Assembly (NCBI RefSeq): GCF_001639105.2
Contig: NZ_CP015285.1
Span: forward strand, 3,076,001-3,140,000
Reading direction: 5' to 3'
From: Azospirillum humicireducens
GTDB lineage: Bacteria > Pseudomonadota > Alphaproteobacteria > Azospirillales > Azospirillaceae
DNA length: 64,000 bases
Of the stretch, positions 1 through 9,102 are shown one piece after another. Each line of letters starts with the position of its first letter. The stretch's first letter is position 1. Position numbers and translations under genes: made by a program. A model generated the notes under the pieces. It was not told the origin of the DNA and did no database searches. It saw nothing but the letters and a program-made list of their open reading frames with translations.

Positions 1-1420
1 TGTAGGCGACGATCTCCTCCAACTCCGACGAGACGACCAGCAGCGCCATGCCGTCGGCGCACAGCCGCTCGATCAGGCGGATGATCTCGGCATGCGCCCC
101 GACATCGATGCCGCGCGTCGGTTCGTCGAGGATCAGCAGCCGCGGCTCGGTCGCCAGCCAGCGCGCCAGCAGCGCCTTCTGCTGGTTGCCGCCGGACAGC
201 AGCTGGATCGGCCGTTCGGCGTCCGGCGTGCGGATGTCGAGCAGGCGGATGAAGCGGTCGGCGATCTCCTCCTGGCGGCGGCGCGGGATCGGCTTCAGCC
301 AGCCCTGCCGCGCCTGGAGCGCCAGGATGATGTTCTCGCGCACCGACAGCTCGCCGACGATGCCCTCCTTCTTACGGTCCTCCGGGCAGAAGCCGAAGCC
401 GAGCCGCACGGCGTCGCGCGGCCCCTTCAGCCGCACCGCATGCCCGTCCACCGTCGCCTCGCCCTGGTCGGCGCGGTCCATGCCGAAGACCAGCCGCACC
501 GTCTCCGTGCGGCCGGAGCCCAGCAGTCCGGCCAGCGCAACAACTTCGCCAGGCCGGATGTCGAGGTCGAAGGGCTCGACGCTGCGCGACTTGCCGAACC
601 CCTTGAAACGGGCCAGCGGCGGACGGCTGTCCACCTCCGCCGGGCCGAGGTCGATGCGGTGGGCCGCCGCCTCCAGCTCCCGCCCCAGCATCATGGCGAC
701 GAGGTCGAGGCGCGGCAGGTCCGCCGTCCGCCGTTCGCCCACCAGCCGGCCGTTGCGCAGCACGGTGATGCTGTCGCAGACCTCATAGACCTGATCGAGG
801 AAATGGGTGACGAAGACGATGCCGATGCCGCGCGACCGCAGGGTGCGCATCACCTTGAACAACACCGCCACCTCCTGCGCATCCAGGCTGGCGGTCGGCT
901 CGTCGAGGATCAGCACCTTGGCCGACATGTCGACGGCGCGGGCGATGGCGATGATCTGCTGCGTGGCGACCGAGAAGCGCCCGAGCGGCGCCGTCACGTC
1001 GATCGACAGGCCATAGGGGTGCAGCACGGCCCGCGCCCGCCGCCGCATGGCGCCACGGTCGACCAGCCCCCAGCGCATCGGCTGGCGCCCCAGGAACAGG
1101 TTCTCCGCCACCGACAGGTTCGGCAGCAGGTTGACCTCCTGATAGACGGTGCCGATGTGCAGGCGCTGCGCCTCTTCCACCCCGCGCGGCGCGATCTCCC
1201 GCCCCTCCAGCGCCACGGTGCCGCCGTCGCGCTGATAGACGCCGGTCAAGGTCTTGATAAGCGTCGATTTGCCGGCGCCGTTCTCGCCCAGCAAGGCATG
1301 GATTTCGCCATGGCGCAGGGTGAAGTCGACGCCGTCCAGCGCCTGCACGCCGAGGAACGCCTTGGACAGCCCGCGGATCGCCAGCAGCGGAGCGGAGGGT
1401 GGTGCGGTGGATGCCGTCAT
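1..1420 (-). CDS. ytfR: Sugar ABC transporter ATP-binding protein, YtfR-like (3' end beyond window)
   Basis: This is the ATPase of a carbohydrate ABC importer with two nucleotide-binding domains in one chain. The start ATG (1418-1420) opens a frame that stays open to the window edge, giving 473 codons of an expected ~500. The first Walker A reads GENGAGKST, the first Walker B region LILDEPTAS, and the second half keeps the signature [16 protein letters not shown] and the second Walker [15 protein letters not shown]. As usual in this family the second Walker A is degenerate (LLGSGRTE). It lies 79 bp downstream of the ytfQ-like binding protein on the same strand, so the two form one operon. The permease genes expected next are outside the window. 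Substrate assignment (galactofuranose or a related aldose) rests on the neighbouring binding protein. Confidence 0.9.
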   Translation of the reverse strand, partial: MTASTAPPSAPLLAIRGLSKAFLGVQALDGVDFTLRHGEIHALLGENGAGKSTLIKTLTGVYQRDGGTVALEGREIAPRGVEEAQRLHIGTVYQEVNLLPNLSVAENLFLGRQPMRWGLVDRGAMRRRARAVLHPYGLSIDVTAPLGRFSVATQQIIAIARAVDMSAKVLILDEPTASLDAQEVAVLFKVMRTLRSRGIGIVFVTHFLDQVYEVCDSITVLRNGRLVGERRTADLPRLDLVAMMLGRELEAAAHRIDLGPAEVDSRPPLARFKGFGKSRSVEPFDLDIRPGEVVALAGLLGSGRTETVRLVFGMDRADQGEATVDGHAVRLKGPRDAVRLGFGFCPEDRKKEGIVGELSVRENIILALQARQGWLKPIPRRRQEEIADRFIRLLDIRTPDAERPIQLLSGGNQQKALLARWLATEPRLLILDEPTRGIDVGAHAEIIRLIERLCADGMALLVVSSELEEIVAY

Positions 1421-1454
1421 GGCGGACCTCGCCGGATGCGCAACAAAATGTGTG

Positions 1455-1483
1455 GGGCCGCGGAAGGGGTGCTCCCGCGGCCC
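1455..1483 (-). promoter_or_regulatory. Intercistronic stem-loop between ytfQ and ytfR
   Basis: A perfect 9-bp stem (GGGCCGCGG at 1455-1463 pairing with CCGCGGCCC at 1475-1483) lies between the stop of the binding-protein gene and the start of the ATPase gene. No T-run follows directly. By analogy with other binding-protein-dependent operons it probably stabilises the upstream mRNA or attenuates transcription, so that the periplasmic protein is made in excess. Confidence 0.55.
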
Positions 1484-1499
1484 TCGACCTCAAACCAGA

Positions 1500-2468
1500 T
1501 CAATAAGCGTCCTTGCGGCGCTCATACTCGGCCTTGGCTGTCTCGGGCGTGAACAGCGCCGATTCCGTCTGGATCCACTTCGGCGGCGCCTTGCCGTCCT
1601 TCTTGAAGGCGATCAGCGCGTCATAGGCGGGGCCGGCCATGTTCGGCGTCAGCTCGACCGTGGCGTTCGCCTCGCCTTCCGCCATCGCCTTGAAGATGTC
1701 GGGCACGCCGTCGATGGAGACGACCAGGATGTCCTTGCCCGGCTTCAGCCCGGCTTCCTTGATCGCCTGGATGGCACCGACCGCCATGTCGTCGTTGTGG
1801 GCATAGACGGCGCAGATGCCCTTGCCGCCATTCTCCGCCTTGATGAAGCTCTCCATCACCTCCTTGCCCTTGGCGCGGGTGAAGTCGCCGGACTGGGTGC
1901 GGACGATCTTCATTCCCGGATTCTTGGCGACGATCTCGTCGAAGCCCTTCTTGCGGTTGATGGCCGGCGACGAACCGACCGTGCCCTGCAATTCCACCAC
2001 CGCGCATTTGCCGCCGGTCTGCTTGGCCAGCCATTCGCCGGCCACCCGGCCCTCATGCACGGTGTCGGAGGTGACGGCGGTCATGTAGAGGCTGGGGTCC
2101 TTGGTCTCGATCTGGCGGTCCAGCAGCACGACCGGGATCTTCGCCTCCTTGGCTTCCTTCAGCACCGAATCCCAGCCGGTCGCCACCACGGGCGCGATGA
2201 AGATCGCATCCACCCCCTGGGCGACGAAGGAGCGCACGGCCTTGATCTGGTTCTCCTGCTTCTGCTGGGCATCGGAGATCTTCAGCTCGATGCCGCGCTT
2301 CTCGGCCTCCGCCTTGGCGGTCTTGGTCTCCGCCGCGCGCCAGCCAGACTCCGAGCCGATCTGCGAGAAGCCGACCACCAGCTTCTTGTCGGCGGCCTGC
2401 ACCGCACCGAGCCCGATGAACAGCGCCGCGGCGGCGGTGGCGGCGGAGATCACCCATTTCCTGGACAT
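1500..2468 (-). CDS. ytfQ: Periplasmic sugar-binding protein, YtfQ (galactofuranose-binding) type
   Basis: This is the periplasmic substrate-binding protein of the ABC importer, 322 residues. The signal peptide is clear (MSRKWVISA, hydrophobic core, AVQAA/DKK). The mature part matches my memory of E. coli YtfQ almost block for block: VGFSQIGSESGWRAAE, the AQGVDAIFIAPVVATGW segment, SGDFTRAKGKEVMES, YAHNDDMAVGAIQAIKEAG and VELTPNMAGPA. The start at 2468 is chosen because GGGAG lies about 8 nt upstream and the signal peptide begins there; the open frame runs further upstream without plausible content. E. coli YtfQ binds galactofuranose and pyranose. In this arabinose-rich setting L-arabinose or galactose are also possible ligands (inference). 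Confidence 0.93.
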   Translation of the reverse strand: MSRKWVISAATAAAALFIGLGAVQAADKKLVVGFSQIGSESGWRAAETKTAKAEAEKRGIELKISDAQQKQENQIKAVRSFVAQGVDAIFIAPVVATGWDSVLKEAKEAKIPVVLLDRQIETKDPSLYMTAVTSDTVHEGRVAGEWLAKQTGGKCAVVELQGTVGSSPAINRKKGFDEIVAKNPGMKIVRTQSGDFTRAKGKEVMESFIKAENGGKGICAVYAHNDDMAVGAIQAIKEAGLKPGKDILVVSIDGVPDIFKAMAEGEANATVELTPNMAGPAYDALIAFKKDGKAPPKWIQTESALFTPETAKAEYERRKDAY

Positions 2469-2663
2469 CTGTTTCACTCCCTGAGGGTTTATTGCCGTGC
2501 TTTTCGGATGGGGGGCAGGCGACGGAACGGGGTGCTGAAAGATCGTGATCGCAACCCGGTCAAATTTGTTCGCTATGCCCACTTTAAGTACCCAAAACCA
2601 TAACTGTCCAATATGATTCTCGGCCGATGCGATGCTGAAAAGGATATGTCCAGTCGAAAGAAA

Positions 2664-2690
2664 GGCCGGGCAGCGGAAGGCCGCCCGGCC
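2664..2690 (-). terminator. Possible second rho-independent terminator downstream of the porin
   Basis: GGCCGGGC (2664-2671) pairs with GCCCGGCC (2683-2690). Read on the minus strand the hairpin is followed by TTTCTTT, as for a factor-independent terminator. The 381-bp gap 2469-2849 holds this hairpin, a weaker one near the porin stop, and the promoter region of ytfQ. No gene is visible there. Confidence 0.5.
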
Positions 2691-2807
2691 GCAGGATGCC
2701 CCGGTCCATAGATCACCGGGGCCGACGCACCCGAGGGAGAGCGCGCCGGGACGCAACCGCCGCAATGGGATGGAGAAAAGCACCGCGGCGGCGCGAAGCC
2801 GACAGAA

Positions 2808-2829
2808 AGGCCAGGACGTCGGATGGCCT
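2808..2829 (-). terminator. Probable terminator of the porin gene
   Basis: A 6-bp stem AGGCCA/TGGCCT lies 20-40 bp past the porin stop. On the minus strand it is followed by TTCT. The stem is short, so the call is moderate. Confidence 0.4.
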
Positions 2830-2849
2830 CTTTTCGGAGCGCAGGGCTC

Positions 2850-4004
2850 TTAGAAGGCCAGATCGGTCCGGACGATGAAGATGTTGCCCTTGTCGCTGTT
2901 GGCAGCGACGTCGGAGCTGAGCTTGAAGTGGTTGTATTCCGGAGCGATGCTGAAGCCGGGAGCGACGACATATTTGGCGCCGACGGTGATCAGCTCGAAC
3001 TTGCTGCGGCCGCGCACCGTCAGGTCGCCGGCGTCCTTGGCGTTCAGATAACCGACGCCGAGCGTGGTGGGTCCGAAGGTGTATTGCGCGCCGGCCGTCC
3101 ACACGTCCTGCTTCTCGCGGCTGACGATGCCGGCGGTGCCGGACCTGGCATAGCCGCTGTCGCCCGACCAGGCATAGCTGCCGCCGACCTTCAGCCCGCC
3201 ATAGGCCACCGTCAGGCCGGCATGGGTGGAGGACAAATCGTCGAAGCGCACCGCCGTCGCGCTGGACTCCTTGGCCTTGCCGCCCAGGTAGAACAGGCTG
3301 GCATTGACGGCGACACCGCCGAAGCTGTTGGTGTAGGTGCCGCCGACCTCGTAGACGTCGCGATAGGCGCCGGTGCGGTTGGCCGAGGCGAGCGCCACCT
3401 TGGAGCGGTTGACGTCGGTGCCGCTGCTGTCCGACGACGGCTGGTAGGAGGCGCCGAGCTTGAAGCCGGCGATCTCCGGCGTCCAGTAGGTGGCGCGGGT
3501 GGCGCTGTTGCCGGAGATCAGGGCGCGGATGTTGCCGATGGTGACCGGCGCATTGGCGGCACTGTTGCCGAGCCAGGAGGGGAAGGAGCCGTCGACGCCG
3601 CCGGTTCCCCAGTCGGACGGGGCGATGATGCCGCTGTCGTCGGAGGGGCCGTTCTCGACACCCATATGGACGGTGCCGAAGCTGCCGTTGACGAACAGGA
3701 AGGCACGGTCATAGCTGGTGGTTCGGGCATTGCCGGTGCCGTTCTCGGCCAGCAGGCGCAGGCGGGCGCCATATTCCAGACCGTTGTCGGCCTTGGCCTT
3801 CGGCGTCACCAGCAGACGCAGGCGGTTGCGGAACTCGGTCGAGCGCAGGCCGGCGTCGCGGTCCTGGTCGACATAGCCGGCCTCGAAATAGGCATCGCCG
3901 CCAAGGATCACGTCGAACTTGGACTGGGCGAAGGCCGGGGTTACCCCCAGGACGGAGACGAGCGAAAGGGTGGCTGCGCCAAGCAGCAGTGCGGATCTCA
4001 CCAT
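2850..4004 (-). CDS. Outer-membrane porin (Gram-negative porin family)
   Basis: This 384-residue protein starts with a good signal peptide (MVRSALLLGAATLSLVSVLG, cleavage after AFA). The mature part shows the alternating, glycine- and aromatic-rich pattern of a 16-stranded general porin, with motifs such as LRLLVTPKAKADNGLEYGAR, SYAWSGDSGY and a C-terminal strand ending in phenylalanine (FIVRTDLAF), the BamA recognition signature. The start at 4004 has GAGGAAA about 6 nt upstream; 27 extra in-frame upstream codons are unlikely to be translated. It lies between a sugar transporter and the arabinose genes, so passage of sugars across the outer membrane is a reasonable role, but no specificity can be read from the sequence. 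Confidence 0.88.
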   Translation of the reverse strand: MVRSALLLGAATLSLVSVLGVTPAFAQSKFDVILGGDAYFEAGYVDQDRDAGLRSTEFRNRLRLLVTPKAKADNGLEYGARLRLLAENGTGNARTTSYDRAFLFVNGSFGTVHMGVENGPSDDSGIIAPSDWGTGGVDGSFPSWLGNSAANAPVTIGNIRALISGNSATRATYWTPEIAGFKLGASYQPSSDSSGTDVNRSKVALASANRTGAYRDVYEVGGTYTNSFGGVAVNASLFYLGGKAKESSATAVRFDDLSSTHAGLTVAYGGLKVGGSYAWSGDSGYARSGTAGIVSREKQDVWTAGAQYTFGPTTLGVGYLNAKDAGDLTVRGRSKFELITVGAKYVVAPGFSIAPEYNHFKLSSDVAANSDKGNIFIVRTDLAF

Positions 4005-4189
4005 CAGCGTTTCCTCTTGTTCCGGTTTGTTTTTGCTTCGATAGCCAGTGTCGGGAGCGGTTTTTTCGGCAATGCGCGGGCGCACGCCGTGCCCGGCCGC
4101 CGAATCCGGCGCGCGGCCGGACCCGACAGCTTGTCCTGCGTCAGCGCTCCCTCCGACGCAGCCTTTGCGGGTTGGTGGTGGCGGTCAGG

Positions 4190-5770
4190 TCAATCCTGTC
4201 CGAGAGTCCCGTCGATGCGCCGCCACAGCCCCAGCGGATTGCCGTCGCGCACCGCCTCCGGCAGCAGCTCGGCGGGAATGTCCTGATAGCAGACCGGGCG
4301 CAGGAAACGGCGGATCGCCAGCGTTCCGACCGAGGTGCTGCGGGCGTCCGAGGTCGCCGGGAAGGGGCCGCCATGCACCATCGCGTGGCACACCTCCACC
4401 CCCGTCGGCCAGCCGTTCGCCAGGATGCGGCCGGCCTTGCGCTCCAGCGTCGGGATCAGCGCCGCCACCGCGGCCTTGTCCTCCGCATCCATCTGCACCG
4501 TCGCAGTCAGCTGTCCTTCCAGCGTCTCGGCCACCGCCTTCATCGCCGCGACATCGCCGCAACGGATCAGCAGGGAGGCGGCGCCGAACACCTCCTCCTG
4601 AAGTTCGGTGTCGGCGAGGAAGGCGTCCGCCGTGGTGGTGAAGAAGGCCGCCTGCGCCTGGTTCGGCCCGCTGCAGGCCATGCCGCGCGCCAGCGTGGTC
4701 ACCGCGCCGCTGCCGGCCAGCCTGGCGACGCCGGCATCGAAGGCGGCATGGATGCCCGGCGTCAGCATAGTGGACGCCGAGCTGGCGCCGAGAGCCTCGA
4801 CCGCCGCCGCGACGAAGCGGTCGAGGTCCGGCCCCTCGATGCCCAGCAGGATACCGGGATTGGTGCAAAACTGTCCCGCCCCCATGGTCAGCGAGGCGAC
4901 GAAACCCTTGCCCAATGCCTCGGCGCGCGAGGCCAGCGCCGTCGGCATCAGGAAGACCGGGTTGATGCTGCTCATCTCGGCATAGACCGGGATCGGCTCC
5001 GGCCGCCTGGACGCCACCTCCATCAGCGCCAGCCCGCCGCGGCGGGAGCCGGTGAAGCCCACCGCCTTGATGCGCGGATCGGCGACCAGCGCCGTGCCGA
5101 TCTCGTTGCCGGTGCCGAACAGCAGGGAGAAGACCCCCTCCGGCAGGCCGCAGGACGCGACCGCCGCCCGGATGGCGCGGCCGACCAGCTCCGAGGTGCC
5201 GGGATGGGCGCCATGGCCCTTCACCACCACCGGACAGCCGGCGGCGAAGGCGGACGCGGTGTCGCCGCCGGCGACCGAGAAGGCCAGCGGGAAGTTCGAG
5301 GCGCCGAACACCGCGACCGGCCCCAGCGGGATGTGGCGCTGGCGGATGTCGGCGCGCGGCAGCGGCGTGCGCGCCGGCATGGCCGGGTCGATGCGGGCCT
5401 CAAGCCAGCTGCCCTCGCGCACGACCTGGGCGAACAGGCGGAGCTGGCCGACGGTGCGGCCGCGCTCACCCTCCAGCCGGGCGCGCGGCAGGCCGGTCTC
5501 GGCCATGGCGCGGACGATCAGCCCGTCGCCGATGTCGAGGATGTTCTGGGCAACGGTTTCCAGGAAGGCGGCGCGCTGCTCCAGGCCGGTCTCGCGGAAG
5601 GCGTCGAAGGCGGCCCAGGCCAGGGCGCAGGCGCGCTCGACTTCCGCCGCGCCGCCGCCGCTGAAGACGGGGTCCAGCGCCTCGCCGGTGGCGGGGTCGA
5701 CGGCGCGGAACCCGCCCTGGCCGCCGCGGTGGGCGCTGGCGCCGATCAGCATCTCGCCGGTGATGGTCAT
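4190..5770 (-). CDS. araE: Alpha-ketoglutaric semialdehyde dehydrogenase
   Basis: NAD(P)-dependent aldehyde dehydrogenase (526 residues) that oxidises 2,5-dioxopentanoate (alpha-ketoglutaric semialdehyde) to alpha-ketoglutarate, the last step of the non-phosphorylating L-arabinose route. The oxyanion Asn is in GASNFP (N159), the general base Glu in [11 protein letters not shown] (E265) and the nucleophile Cys in [11 protein letters not shown] (C302). The FGTGNEIG and [12 protein letters not shown] segments are typical of the KGSADH subgroup. It is the last of three minus-strand genes (araB, araD, araE). 157 bp of repeat-rich DNA separate it from araD, so expression may be partly uncoupled. 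The pathway assignment comes from the complete ara set in this window. Confidence 0.93.
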   Translation of the reverse strand: MTITGEMLIGASAHRGGQGGFRAVDPATGEALDPVFSGGGAAEVERACALAWAAFDAFRETGLEQRAAFLETVAQNILDIGDGLIVRAMAETGLPRARLEGERGRTVGQLRLFAQVVREGSWLEARIDPAMPARTPLPRADIRQRHIPLGPVAVFGASNFPLAFSVAGGDTASAFAAGCPVVVKGHGAHPGTSELVGRAIRAAVASCGLPEGVFSLLFGTGNEIGTALVADPRIKAVGFTGSRRGGLALMEVASRRPEPIPVYAEMSSINPVFLMPTALASRAEALGKGFVASLTMGAGQFCTNPGILLGIEGPDLDRFVAAAVEALGASSASTMLTPGIHAAFDAGVARLAGSGAVTTLARGMACSGPNQAQAAFFTTTADAFLADTELQEEVFGAASLLIRCGDVAAMKAVAETLEGQLTATVQMDAEDKAAVAALIPTLERKAGRILANGWPTGVEVCHAMVHGGPFPATSDARSTSVGTLAIRRFLRPVCYQDIPAELLPEAVRDGNPLGLWRRIDGTLGQD

Positions 5771-5785
5771 GTGGGTCTCCTTTGT

Positions 5786-5899
5786 GGGGGCGTTTTTGCC
5801 CCCTCCCTAGCCCCGCTTCGCGGGAGAGGGGACTGCCGCCGTCCTTTGCTCCCCCCCCCCGCAAGCATCCTGCCCCCTCTCCCTCGAAGAGGGGGAGGG
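5786..5899. repeat. Low-complexity inverted repeats between araD and araE
   Basis: The araD-araE gap holds a GGGGGC/GCCCCC hairpin around a T5 loop (5786-5803) and a longer CT/AG-rich inverted repeat, CCCTCTCCCTC-GAA-GAGGGGGAGGG (about 5875-5899). Such elements are dispersed in high-GC alphaproteobacterial genomes. They may act as an mRNA-stabilising or attenuating spacer inside the operon. Confidence 0.45.
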
Positions 5900-5927
5900 A
5901 TGGGGAGGGGGCATCCGCTGCAAGAAC

Positions 5928-6854
5928 TCACCGCCCCCAGCGCAGCACCAGCGGATCGAGCCGCCGTGCCGCGTCCAGCAACCCGTCGCGGCTCATCGGA
6001 TGCGGGTTGGCCGTCGGATGACGCATCGCGTCGGACGCGATGATTCCGCCCTCCTTCATCAGGATCTTCGCGGTGGCGATGCCGCACTGGCGGTTCTCAT
6101 GGTTGATCAGCGGCAGCCAGCGCCCATAGGCCGCCACCGCCGCCTCGCGGTCGCCGGCCAGATAGGGATCGACGATCTGCCGGATGCCGTCGGGATAGGC
6201 GCCGCCGGTCATCGCCCCCGTCGCCCCGGCGTCGAGGTCGGCCAGCAGCGTGATCGCCTCCTCGCCGTCCCACGGTCCTTCGATGGCGTCGCCGCCCAGG
6301 TCGATCAGCGTGCGCAGCTTCGCCGCCGCCTGCGGCACCTCGATCTTGAAGTAGGACACCTGCGCGATCTCCCGCGCCATCCGCGCCAGCAACGGGGCCG
6401 GCAGCGGGGTGCCGCTCACGGGTGCGTCCTGGATCATGATCGGGATATCGATGGCGTCCGACACCCGCTGGAAGAATTCGACGATGCCCGCCTCCGGCAC
6501 TCGGATGGTGGCGCCGTGGTAGGGCGGCATCACCATCACCATCGCGGCCCCCAGTTCCTGGGCGCGGCGGCTGCGGTCGGCGCAGGCGCGGGTGCTGAAA
6601 TGCGTGGTGGTGACGATCACCGGCACCCGGCCGGCGACATGGGCCAGCATCGTCTCCATCAGCACCGAGCGCTCGTCGTCGGTCAGCACGAACTGCTCGG
6701 AGAAGTTGGCGAGAATGCACAGGCCGGTGGAGCCGGCGTCGATCATGAAGTCGACGCAGCGCTTCTGGCCGTCGAGGTCCAGCTCCCCCGTTTCGGTGAA
6801 GATGGTGGGGACGACGGGGAAGACTCCGCGATACGGGCGGGCGCTGGTCGGCAT
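5928..6854 (-). CDS. araD: L-2-keto-3-deoxyarabonate dehydratase
   Basis: DHDPS/NAL-family class I lyase (308 residues from this start) that converts L-2-keto-3-deoxyarabonate to alpha-ketoglutaric semialdehyde. It matches what I recall of A. brasilense AraD closely: YRGVFPVVPTIFTETG, ILANFSEQFVLTDDER, MVMPPYHGAT, the Schiff-base lysine in SYFKIEVPQ, AIEGPWDGEEAITLL and a C-terminus LDPLVLRW. The ATG at 6854 is preferred because AAGGA precedes it at a workable distance. An in-frame ATG six codons upstream (6872) has no ribosome site. It lies 35 bp after the araB stop, in the same operon. Confidence 0.93.
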   Translation of the reverse strand: MPTSARPYRGVFPVVPTIFTETGELDLDGQKRCVDFMIDAGSTGLCILANFSEQFVLTDDERSVLMETMLAHVAGRVPVIVTTTHFSTRACADRSRRAQELGAAMVMVMPPYHGATIRVPEAGIVEFFQRVSDAIDIPIMIQDAPVSGTPLPAPLLARMAREIAQVSYFKIEVPQAAAKLRTLIDLGGDAIEGPWDGEEAITLLADLDAGATGAMTGGAYPDGIRQIVDPYLAGDREAAVAAYGRWLPLINHENRQCGIATAKILMKEGGIIASDAMRHPTANPHPMSRDGLLDAARRLDPLVLRWGR

Positions 6855-6889
6855 GGCAATGGGGTCCTTCATCGAAATCGGATCGGGGC

Positions 6890-7771
6890 TCAGCGCGGCA
6901 GCCGGCCGAACTGTCCTGGCGGCAGGCCGCGGACGCCGGGGTCGCACTCGAACAGCGCCCCGGCCAGCGGCTCCTCGGGCCGGCCGTGCGCCGCGGTGGT
7001 GACGAACAGCCGGTCGAGGGCCAGACCGGCGAAGACGCAGGAGGTGACGCGGGAGACCGGCAGAGCGATGGCATGGTCCAGCCTGCCGTCGGGGCGGAAA
7101 CGGCTGACGCGGCCGCCATCCCAATGGGCGACCCACAGGCCCCCCTCGACATCGCAGGTCATGCCGTCGGGATAGCCGTCGGCCTCGCTGAAGCGGATGT
7201 GGACGCGCTTGCCGGACAAGCTGCCGTCGGCGCCGATGTCGAAGGCATGGACGGTCCGCGCCGCGCTGTCGGTGTGATAGATCGTCCGCCCGTCCGGCGA
7301 CAGCGCCGGCCCGTTGGCGACCGTGTAGCCCCCGTCAACCATCGTGACGATGCCGTCGGGGTCGATGCGGTAGAAGCTGCCGGCCGGCGCCTCCTCCGCA
7401 TCGTCCATGCTGCCGACCCACAGCCGGCCGTAGGCGTCGGCCTTGCCGTCGTTCAGCCGGTTGCCCGGTCGGTCGGGCTCGATCCGCGCCAGCTCCCCGT
7501 CGATCACCGCCCGGCCCGGCTCCAGCAGCAGGCGGACCACGCGGCGGGAGCGCAGGCCGGCTATGAGGCCGTTGCCGTCGGCGCTTTCCACCAGCCAGCA
7601 GGCGGCGTCGTCAAGCTCCCACTCCGCCCGTGCCCCATCGGACAAACCATGGCGCAGGATGCGGGAACCACGAATGTCGACGAAGAAGACGGCATCCTGC
7701 CGCGGGGACCACAACGGCCCCTCCCCCAGCAGCGCCCCGGCCTGCCAGACGCAACGCGCTTCCTGCGCCAT
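6890..7771 (-). CDS. araB: L-arabinolactonase (SMP-30/gluconolactonase family)
   Basis: Six-bladed beta-propeller lactonase, 293 residues, expected to hydrolyse L-arabino-gamma-lactone to L-arabonate in the cytoplasm. The metal-binding residues of the SMP-30 family are visible: Glu in LGEGPLWS, Asn in NRLNDGKADAYGRLWVGSM, and the Asn/Asp pair in VANGPALSPDGRTIYHTDS. It is the first gene of the minus-strand araB-araD-araE operon and faces the LysR gene across about 200 bp. Other sugar lactones could be substrates, but the neighbours make L-arabinolactone the best call. Confidence 0.9.
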   Translation of the reverse strand: MAQEARCVWQAGALLGEGPLWSPRQDAVFFVDIRGSRILRHGLSDGARAEWELDDAACWLVESADGNGLIAGLRSRRVVRLLLEPGRAVIDGELARIEPDRPGNRLNDGKADAYGRLWVGSMDDAEEAPAGSFYRIDPDGIVTMVDGGYTVANGPALSPDGRTIYHTDSAARTVHAFDIGADGSLSGKRVHIRFSEADGYPDGMTCDVEGGLWVAHWDGGRVSRFRPDGRLDHAIALPVSRVTSCVFAGLALDRLFVTTAAHGRPEEPLAGALFECDPGVRGLPPGQFGRLPR

Positions 7772-7884
7772 GCCGCTTCACTCCCCCCTCGTACACAAGA
7801 GCGCCCATCTCAGGATTTGCGCCGGCAGCCATTTCAAAATTTGTTGACGACCCGAACGATAAGAGGCCTTTTGATAATCGTCCA

Positions 7885-7921
7885 ATACGAAGATGGGCGT
7901 TTGCGATACCAAATGTCGTAT
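7885..7921. promoter_or_regulatory. Candidate LysR operator between araB and the LysR gene
   Basis: In the divergent spacer (7772-7970), ATACGA (7885-7890) and TCGTAT (7916-7921) form a 6-bp inverted repeat centred between the two genes, where a LysR activator/autoregulator would bind. An AT-rich stretch with GATAATC (7873-7879) lies beside it. The placement fits, but the repeat is short. Confidence 0.4.
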
Positions 7922-7970
7922 CCCGGCATCCCATAGCCCGGTGACGGCGCCCGACCGGAGGCAACCACCC

Positions 7971-8984
7971 GTGACCCCGCAACGCTTCCCCCCCAACTGG
8001 TTCCAGAAGGCCCGGCTGAAACTGCGCCATCTCCAGCTGTTCGCGGCGCTCGACGAACACCGCAACCTGCACCGCGCCGCCGCCAGCCTGAACATGTCGC
8101 AGCCGGCGGCCTCCAAGCTGCTGGGCGACCTGGAGGAAACGCTGGGGATCGAGCTGTTCGACCGCCATGGCCGCGGGATCGAGCCGAACTGGTACGGCAG
8201 CCTCATGATCCGCCACGCCCGGATGATCCTCAGCGAGTTGCAGGAAACGGGAGAGGAGCTGAATGCGCTGCTCGCCGGGCATAGCGGCCGCGTGTCCGTC
8301 GGCACGGTGATGGCCCCGGCGGTGGAACTGGTGGTGCCGGTCATCAACAGCCTAACCCGCGAGCATCCCGGCCTGAAGATCGCCGTTGCGGTGGAAACCA
8401 GCGACGTGCTGGCCGAACGGGTGCACCAGGGGGTGATGGATTTCGCCATCGGCCGCCTGCCCGGCCATTTCGACCCCACCGCCTTCGAGTACCAGGAGAT
8501 CAGCAGCGAGGAGCTGTGCTTCATCTGCCGTGCGGGCAACCCTTTGCTGCAGCTCGGCCGCCCGTTGGCCGCCGCCGACCTGTCGGACGCCACCTGGATC
8601 CTGCAACCGGTGGGCACGCTGCTGCGCGACCGGGTTGAGGCGCTGTTCCGCGCCGAGGGCGCCCGGTTGCCGCACAAGGTGATCGAAAGCGCGTCGCCGG
8701 TGATCTCGATGGCGATGGTGGCTGAAACCGAGTCGATCACCGTCTTCGCCCGCGCGCTCGCCCAGGTGTTCACGCCCGGCGGCTGCTACACGATCATGCC
8801 CTTCCACAAGCGCTTCAGCGTGGAGCCCTACGGCATCTTCTGGCTGAAGGACCGCCCGCTGTCGCCGGGAGCCCGCACCGTTCTGTCGGCCGTGCGTGCG
8901 GCGTCCGAACGCAAGATGCGTCAGGCCGCGGGACCGGCTGCTGATATCGAAATGAATATCGGTTTGCCGAATAATCATATTTGA
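7971..8984 (+). CDS. LysR-type regulator of the arabinose/SbpA cluster (GbpR-like)
   Basis: A 337-residue LysR-type activator. The N-terminal winged helix-turn-helix is clear (LKLRHLQLFAALDEHRNLHRAAASLNMSQPAASKLLGDLEETLG, about residues 15-60), followed by the effector-binding fold. The start is a GTG at 7971 with CGGAGG (7956-7961) 9 nt upstream; the ATG further upstream has no ribosome site. It diverges from araB-araD-araE and precedes sbpA, the same position as gbpR next to chvE in Agrobacterium and next to sbpA in Azospirillum. It probably senses an aldose or a pathway intermediate and activates both arms; this is inference from position. Confidence 0.88.
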   Translation: MTPQRFPPNWFQKARLKLRHLQLFAALDEHRNLHRAAASLNMSQPAASKLLGDLEETLGIELFDRHGRGIEPNWYGSLMIRHARMILSELQETGEELNALLAGHSGRVSVGTVMAPAVELVVPVINSLTREHPGLKIAVAVETSDVLAERVHQGVMDFAIGRLPGHFDPTAFEYQEISSEELCFICRAGNPLLQLGRPLAAADLSDATWILQPVGTLLRDRVEALFRAEGARLPHKVIESASPVISMAMVAETESITVFARALAQVFTPGGCYTIMPFHKRFSVEPYGIFWLKDRPLSPGARTVLSAVRAASERKMRQAAGPAADIEMNIGLPNNHI

Positions 8985-9102
8985 CAGTTATGGCAAAACG
9001 GAGGATTGCTAGGGACACAAACCATCGCGTCCCATGCCGTCCGCGACACCGAACGCGGGGGCAGCGAAACGCGTGCCGTAGAAACGGGGAGGATTCCGGT
9101 CC

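Noticed and set aside
783..1493. Minus-strand frame over the start of the ytfR-like gene
   Set aside because: It is the shifted frame of the ATPase; the correct frame starting at 1420 shows Walker motifs and is only cut by the window edge.
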